NCBI GenBank assembly: GCA_002352185.1
Contig: DEHY01000135.1
Coordinates: 3,956-12,556, forward strand
Source of the DNA: Competibacteraceae bacterium UBA2788
Lineage (GTDB): Bacteria; Pseudomonadota; Gammaproteobacteria; Competibacterales; Competibacteraceae
Length of the DNA: 8,601 nt
Reading direction: 5' to 3'
Shown here: in pieces, positions 5,594 to 8,601 of the stretch
Layout: the number at the start of each line of letters is the position of its first letter
Position numbering within the stretch: position 1 is the first letter of the stretch
The notes under the pieces: generated by a model
Database searches by the model: none
The model's input: only the letters and a program-made list of their open reading frames with translations
Told to the model about the DNA's origin: nothing
Position numbers and translations under genes: made by a program

Positions 5594-7483
5594 TCAACCG
5601 GCAGCCCGGCGATTCCGGTTGCGTTTGAGATGAATGAGCAACAGGGAAAGGGTAGCGGGAGTCACGCCGGGAACGCGGCTGGCCTGGCCCAGAGTGTGCG
5701 GTCGGTGGCGGATCAGTTTTTCCCGCGCTTCCTGCGACAGGCCATGCACTTCGGCGTAATCCAGATCGGGCGGCAGTATCTGTTGTTCGTGACGATGCTG
5801 GCGGGCGATTTCCTCCTGCTGGCGCTCGATGTAGCCGGCGTACTTGGCCTGGATTTCCACCTGCTCGGCCACGTGCGGATCGGCTGCGCCCGGCCCGACG
5901 CCCGGCAGGCTCAGCAATCCGGCGTAGCTGACTTCGGGCCGCCGCAGCAGTTCCAGCGCCCGGCTTTCCCGCGCCAGCGGTCCCTGCAACACGCGCTGGA
6001 TCTCAGCCTCATCCACTTGCGCGGGCCGCACCCAAATATCGCGCAACCGCTGGCTTTCCCGCTCAATCGCCTCGCGCTGCATCTCGAACCGCTGCCAGCG
6101 CTCATCGTCCACGATGCCCAGCCGCCGCCCGATTGCGGTCAAGCGCAGGTCGGCGTTGTCCTCGCGCAGCAGCAGGCGATGTTCGGCGCGGCTGGTGAAC
6201 ATCCGGTACGGCTCGGTCGCGCCACGGGTAATGAGATCGTCCACCAGAACGCCGAGGTACGCTTCCTCGCGGCCCGGCCACCATGGCGCTTCCCCCTTGA
6301 CCTGCAATCCGGCGTTGATTCCCGCCAGCAACCCTTGCGCCGCCGCTTCTTCATAGCCGGTGGTGCCGTTAATCTGGCCGGCGAAAAACAGCCCGCGCAG
6401 GGGACGGGTTTGCAGCGAATACTCCAAATCACGCGGGTCGAAAAAGTCGTATTCAATCGCATAGCCGGGCCGGGTGATGTGGGCCTGTTCCAAACCGCGC
6501 ATCGAGCGCACCAGCGCCAGTTGCACGTCAAACGGCAGGCTGGTGGAGATGCCATTGGGATAAACCTCGTGAGTTTCCAAACCCTCCGGCTCCAGAAAAA
6601 TCTGGTGCGAATCCTTGTCGGCAAAGCGGTGGATCTTGTCCTCGATGGACGGACAGTAGCGCGGCCCAATGCCCTGAATCACCCCGGCGAACAGCGGCGA
6701 GCGATCCAGACCGCCACGGATCAGGTCGTGGGTGCGGGCGCTGGTGTGAGTGATCCAGCAGGAGATCTGGCGGGGATGTTCCGCGACGGAACCGAGATAG
6801 GAGAACACCGGACAGGGTTCATCGCCCGGCTGTTCGGTGAGTTGCGCATAATCAATGCTGCGGCCATCCAGACGCGGCGGAGTGCCGGTCTTCAAGCGCC
6901 CGGCGCGCAACGGCAATTCCCGCAACCGCGCCGCCAGCGCATTGGCCGGCGGATCGCCGGCGCGTCCGCCCTCATAGTTCGCCATGCCGACATGCATCAG
7001 GCCGGCCAGGAAGGTGCCGGCGGTCAGCACCACCGCGCCAGCGCTGAAGCGGATCCCGGTCTGGGTGACGACGCCCGTCACCTGCTCGCCCTCGACGATC
7101 AGATCAGTTACAGCCTGCTGAAATACCCGCAAATTCGGCTGATGTTCGATCAGCGAGCGCACCGCCGCCCGATACAAGGCGCGGTCGGCCTGGCACCGGG
7201 TGGCGCGCACCGCCGGACCCTTGCGACTGTTGAGGATGCGGAACTGGATCCCGGCGCGGTCGGCGGCGCGGGCCATGATTCCGCCGAGCGCGTCAACCTC
7301 CTTGACCAGATGGCCCTTGCCGATGCCGCCGATGGCCGGGTTGCAACTCATGGCTCCCACGGTTTCAATAGTGTGGGTCAACAGCAAGGTGCGCAGTCCC
7401 ATCCGCGCTGCGGCCATGCACGCTTCAGTACCGGCGTGGCCGCCGCCAATCACGATCACATCAAAAGATTCGGGGTACTGCAT
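5594..7483 (-). CDS. mnmG: tRNA uridine-5-carboxymethylaminomethyl modification enzyme MnmG (GidA)
   Basis: An FAD-dependent enzyme that, with MnmE, installs the (carboxymethyl)aminomethyl group on wobble U34 of several tRNAs, using methylene-tetrahydrofolate, NADH and GTP. The 629 aa equal the E. coli length. Seen in the sequence: the dinucleotide-binding loop IGGGHAG (12-18), [14 protein letters not shown] (45-58) with Cys47, [11 protein letters not shown] (273-283) with Cys277, and the [17 protein letters not shown] signature starting at residue 368. Both cysteines match positions known to matter in E. coli. I choose the ATG at 7483, not the in-frame GTG at 7492: GGAG at 7495-7492 lies eight bases upstream of the ATG but overlaps the GTG, and [10 protein letters not shown] aligns with the usual N-terminus. 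The ribosome site is inside the last codons of the thiY-like gene, whose stop is five bases away, so coupling is likely. The usual partner rsmG is absent; cutA follows instead. Confidence 0.98.
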   Translation of the reverse strand: MQYPESFDVIVIGGGHAGTEACMAAARMGLRTLLLTHTIETVGAMSCNPAIGGIGKGHLVKEVDALGGIMARAADRAGIQFRILNSRKGPAVRATRCQADRALYRAAVRSLIEHQPNLRVFQQAVTDLIVEGEQVTGVVTQTGIRFSAGAVVLTAGTFLAGLMHVGMANYEGGRAGDPPANALAARLRELPLRAGRLKTGTPPRLDGRSIDYAQLTEQPGDEPCPVFSYLGSVAEHPRQISCWITHTSARTHDLIRGGLDRSPLFAGVIQGIGPRYCPSIEDKIHRFADKDSHQIFLEPEGLETHEVYPNGISTSLPFDVQLALVRSMRGLEQAHITRPGYAIEYDFFDPRDLEYSLQTRPLRGLFFAGQINGTTGYEEAAAQGLLAGINAGLQVKGEAPWWPGREEAYLGVLVDDLITRGATEPYRMFTSRAEHRLLLREDNADLRLTAIGRRLGIVDDERWQRFEMQREAIERESQRLRDIWVRPAQVDEAEIQRVLQGPLARESRALELLRRPEVSYAGLLSLPGVGPGAADPHVAEQVEIQAKYAGYIERQQEEIARQHRHEQQILPPDLDYAEVHGLSQEAREKLIRHRPHTLGQASRVPGVTPATLSLLLIHLKRNRNRRAAG

Positions 7484-7488
7484 GGGGA

Positions 7489-8472
7489 TCACTCCGACAA
7501 TGGCAATTGCACCGCATAGTTTGACACCGGCAACGCCACAGTAATTACGCCCTGCTTGGCCAGAAAATTGGCGAAACGCTTGTAGCGGGCCTCGTCCAGC
7601 GCCGCAGGCCGCCGCGCCAAACGCGGTAACGTGTCGCGCCAGGCCCGGCGATTCAATTCATCGTCCAAATCCTTATGCCTGGCGATAAACGCTTTCCAGG
7701 CGTCGTCGGGATGGTTGAGGATATACAGCGTGGCCTGTTCCAGCGCAGTTACGAACCGTCCCAGCCGGGGATCGTTGAGTTGGTCGCGGTTCGCCACCAG
7801 CACCAGTTCGTCATAGGGCGGCACGCCTTCCTCTTCCGGGTAGAACGCCCGGCCCGGTTTCTTGGCCAAATCCATCTGGTTCAACTCGAAATTGCGAAAG
7901 GCGCCGATCACGGCATCTACCTGCTTCGACAGCAGCGCCGGCGACAGTGAAAAATTGACGTTCACCAACGTCACATCGTCCAGCTTGAGACCCGCCTTGG
8001 CCAGCAGGGTCTTGAGCAGGGCCTCCTCGAAACCGCCCACCGAATAGCCGATCTTGCGCCCCTTGAGATCGGTCAGGGTTTTGATCGGCCCGTCTTTCAG
8101 CACCACCAGCGAATTGAGCGGCGCAGCGACCAGCGTTGCGATCCGCTTGATCGGCAACCCGGCGTTGACGTGAATATGCAGTTGCGGCTGATAGCTGACC
8201 GCCAGATTGACCTTGCCCGCAGCCGCCAGCTTGGGCGGATCGTTGGGATCAGCGGGCGTTTGCAGTTCAACGTCCAAATTCTGGGCGGCGAAAAAGCCTT
8301 TTTCCTGCGCCACGATCAGCGCAGCATGATCGGGGTTGACGAACCAGTCCAGCATGACGGTGAGTTTCTTCGGGTCAGGGGCGGGCTTGTCATCCGCTCC
8401 AGCGCCGGGGGCCAGGGTGAATACACCCAGCATGAGCAGGAGAGCGGGTATTAATTTCGGCAGGGTCTTCAT
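7489..8472 (-). CDS. thiY: ThiY-like periplasmic binding protein for a thiamine pyrimidine precursor (NMT1/THI5-like family)
   Basis: A 327-aa solute-binding protein of an ABC importer. The signal peptide covers residues 1-26 (ends GAGA before DDKP). The mature part has the family features [20 protein letters not shown] (41-60), [14 protein letters not shown] (73-86), [10 protein letters not shown] (91-100), [13 protein letters not shown] (141-153), the [10 protein letters not shown] and [11 protein letters not shown] segments (172-194), and [15 protein letters not shown] (216-230). The set agrees with proteobacterial ThiY proteins such as the Haemophilus one I recall, which bind a (hydroxymethyl/formylamino) pyrimidine used for thiamine synthesis; the precise ligand is inferred. 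The ATG at 8472 has a weak GGAA Shine-Dalgarno seven bases upstream. No permease or ATPase gene is adjacent downstream; the next gene is mnmG, five bases after the stop. Partner genes may lie beyond the right edge. Confidence 0.82.
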   Translation of the reverse strand: MKTLPKLIPALLLMLGVFTLAPGAGADDKPAPDPKKLTVMLDWFVNPDHAALIVAQEKGFFAAQNLDVELQTPADPNDPPKLAAAGKVNLAVSYQPQLHIHVNAGLPIKRIATLVAAPLNSLVVLKDGPIKTLTDLKGRKIGYSVGGFEEALLKTLLAKAGLKLDDVTLVNVNFSLSPALLSKQVDAVIGAFRNFELNQMDLAKKPGRAFYPEEEGVPPYDELVLVANRDQLNDPRLGRFVTALEQATLYILNHPDDAWKAFIARHKDLDDELNRRAWRDTLPRLARRPAALDEARYKRFANFLAKQGVITVALPVSNYAVQLPLSE

Positions 8473-8498
8473 CAGGAATTTCCGGCAGTCAGAGCGGG

Positions 8499-8528
8499 TA
8501 TAAAGGTTGAAGTATGATGTTACACCAA
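8499..8528 (-). promoter_or_regulatory. Candidate sigma70 promoter for the thiY-mnmG-cutA-dsbD run
   Basis: TTGGTG at 8528-8523 and TTTATA at 8504-8499 are separated by 18 bp and stand about 26 bp before the thiY-like start. This would leave a very short leader. Neither box is a perfect match. No thiamine-pyrophosphate riboswitch motif was found in the 129 bp upstream of the gene. Confidence 0.35.
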
Positions 8529-8532
8529 CACC

Positions 8533-8569
8533 GCCCTGCTGAACCCTTTACCCATCGTCAGGGCAGGGC
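8533..8569. other. Strong inverted repeat upstream of the thiY-like gene
   Basis: GCCCTGCTGA (8533-8542) is the reverse complement of TCAG plus CAGGGC within 8558-8569, giving a 10-bp stem with a two-base bulge and a 15-base loop. It lies upstream of the candidate promoter. It could be the terminator of a gene off the right edge, an operator or an interspersed repeat; there is no T-run after it on either strand. The remainder to 8601 shows no supportable gene. Confidence 0.45.
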
Positions 8570-8601
8570 AATCGCGCTTGGGTTGTGGATGTAGCACGGG
8601 C

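Noticed and set aside
5558..7519. A 653-codon open frame on the + strand opposite mnmG
   Set aside because: It mirrors a highly conserved gene, its translation resembles no family I know, and long antisense open frames are common in high-GC codon usage.
8473..8601. TPP riboswitch before the thiY-like gene
   Set aside because: The conserved CUGAGA and GGAUAAUGCC-type elements are not present on the transcribed strand.

Overview
The window is a stretch of conserved bacterial chromosome of high GC content, most likely from a gammaproteobacterium. The basis is a TolC-type outer-membrane factor behind what looks like the end of a Pcm-like methyltransferase, the cutA-dsbD pair in the same order as in E. 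coli, an MnmG of exactly the E. coli length (629 aa), and a ThiY-like binding protein resembling the one I recall from Haemophilus. The genus cannot be fixed from the sequence. No phage, insertion sequence, CRISPR array, tRNA or rRNA is visible.

Layout: the left quarter (1-2291) reads on the + strand: the last 42 codons of a probable protein-L-isoaspartate methyltransferase-like gene, a hairpin, tolC (235-1734), and an RDD-family membrane protein (1764-2291). These converge on a minus-strand block over an 80-bp junction that holds two inverted repeats. The minus-strand block runs from right to left: thiY-like (8472-7489), mnmG (7483-5594), cutA (5563-5234), dsbD (5237-3393), and then two small exported proteins (3232-2969 and 2929-2372).

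From thiY to dsbD the gaps are 5 nt, 30 nt and a 4-nt overlap, so these four genes are probably one transcript. It brings together thiamine-precursor capture, tRNA wobble modification, metal tolerance and periplasmic disulfide reduction. The two small genes follow dsbD after a 160-nt gap with a possible promoter of their own. They are visibly lower in GC than dsbD.

Most of the window is ordinary housekeeping sequence. The parts that deserve a second look are the two uncharacterised exported proteins (one with four cysteines, one with an Ala/Pro tract built from near-perfect 24-bp repeats plus a small beta-rich domain), the Lys/Ala/Pro tail on TolC, and the thiY-mnmG coupling. I did not find convincing evidence of a wholly new multi-gene system.
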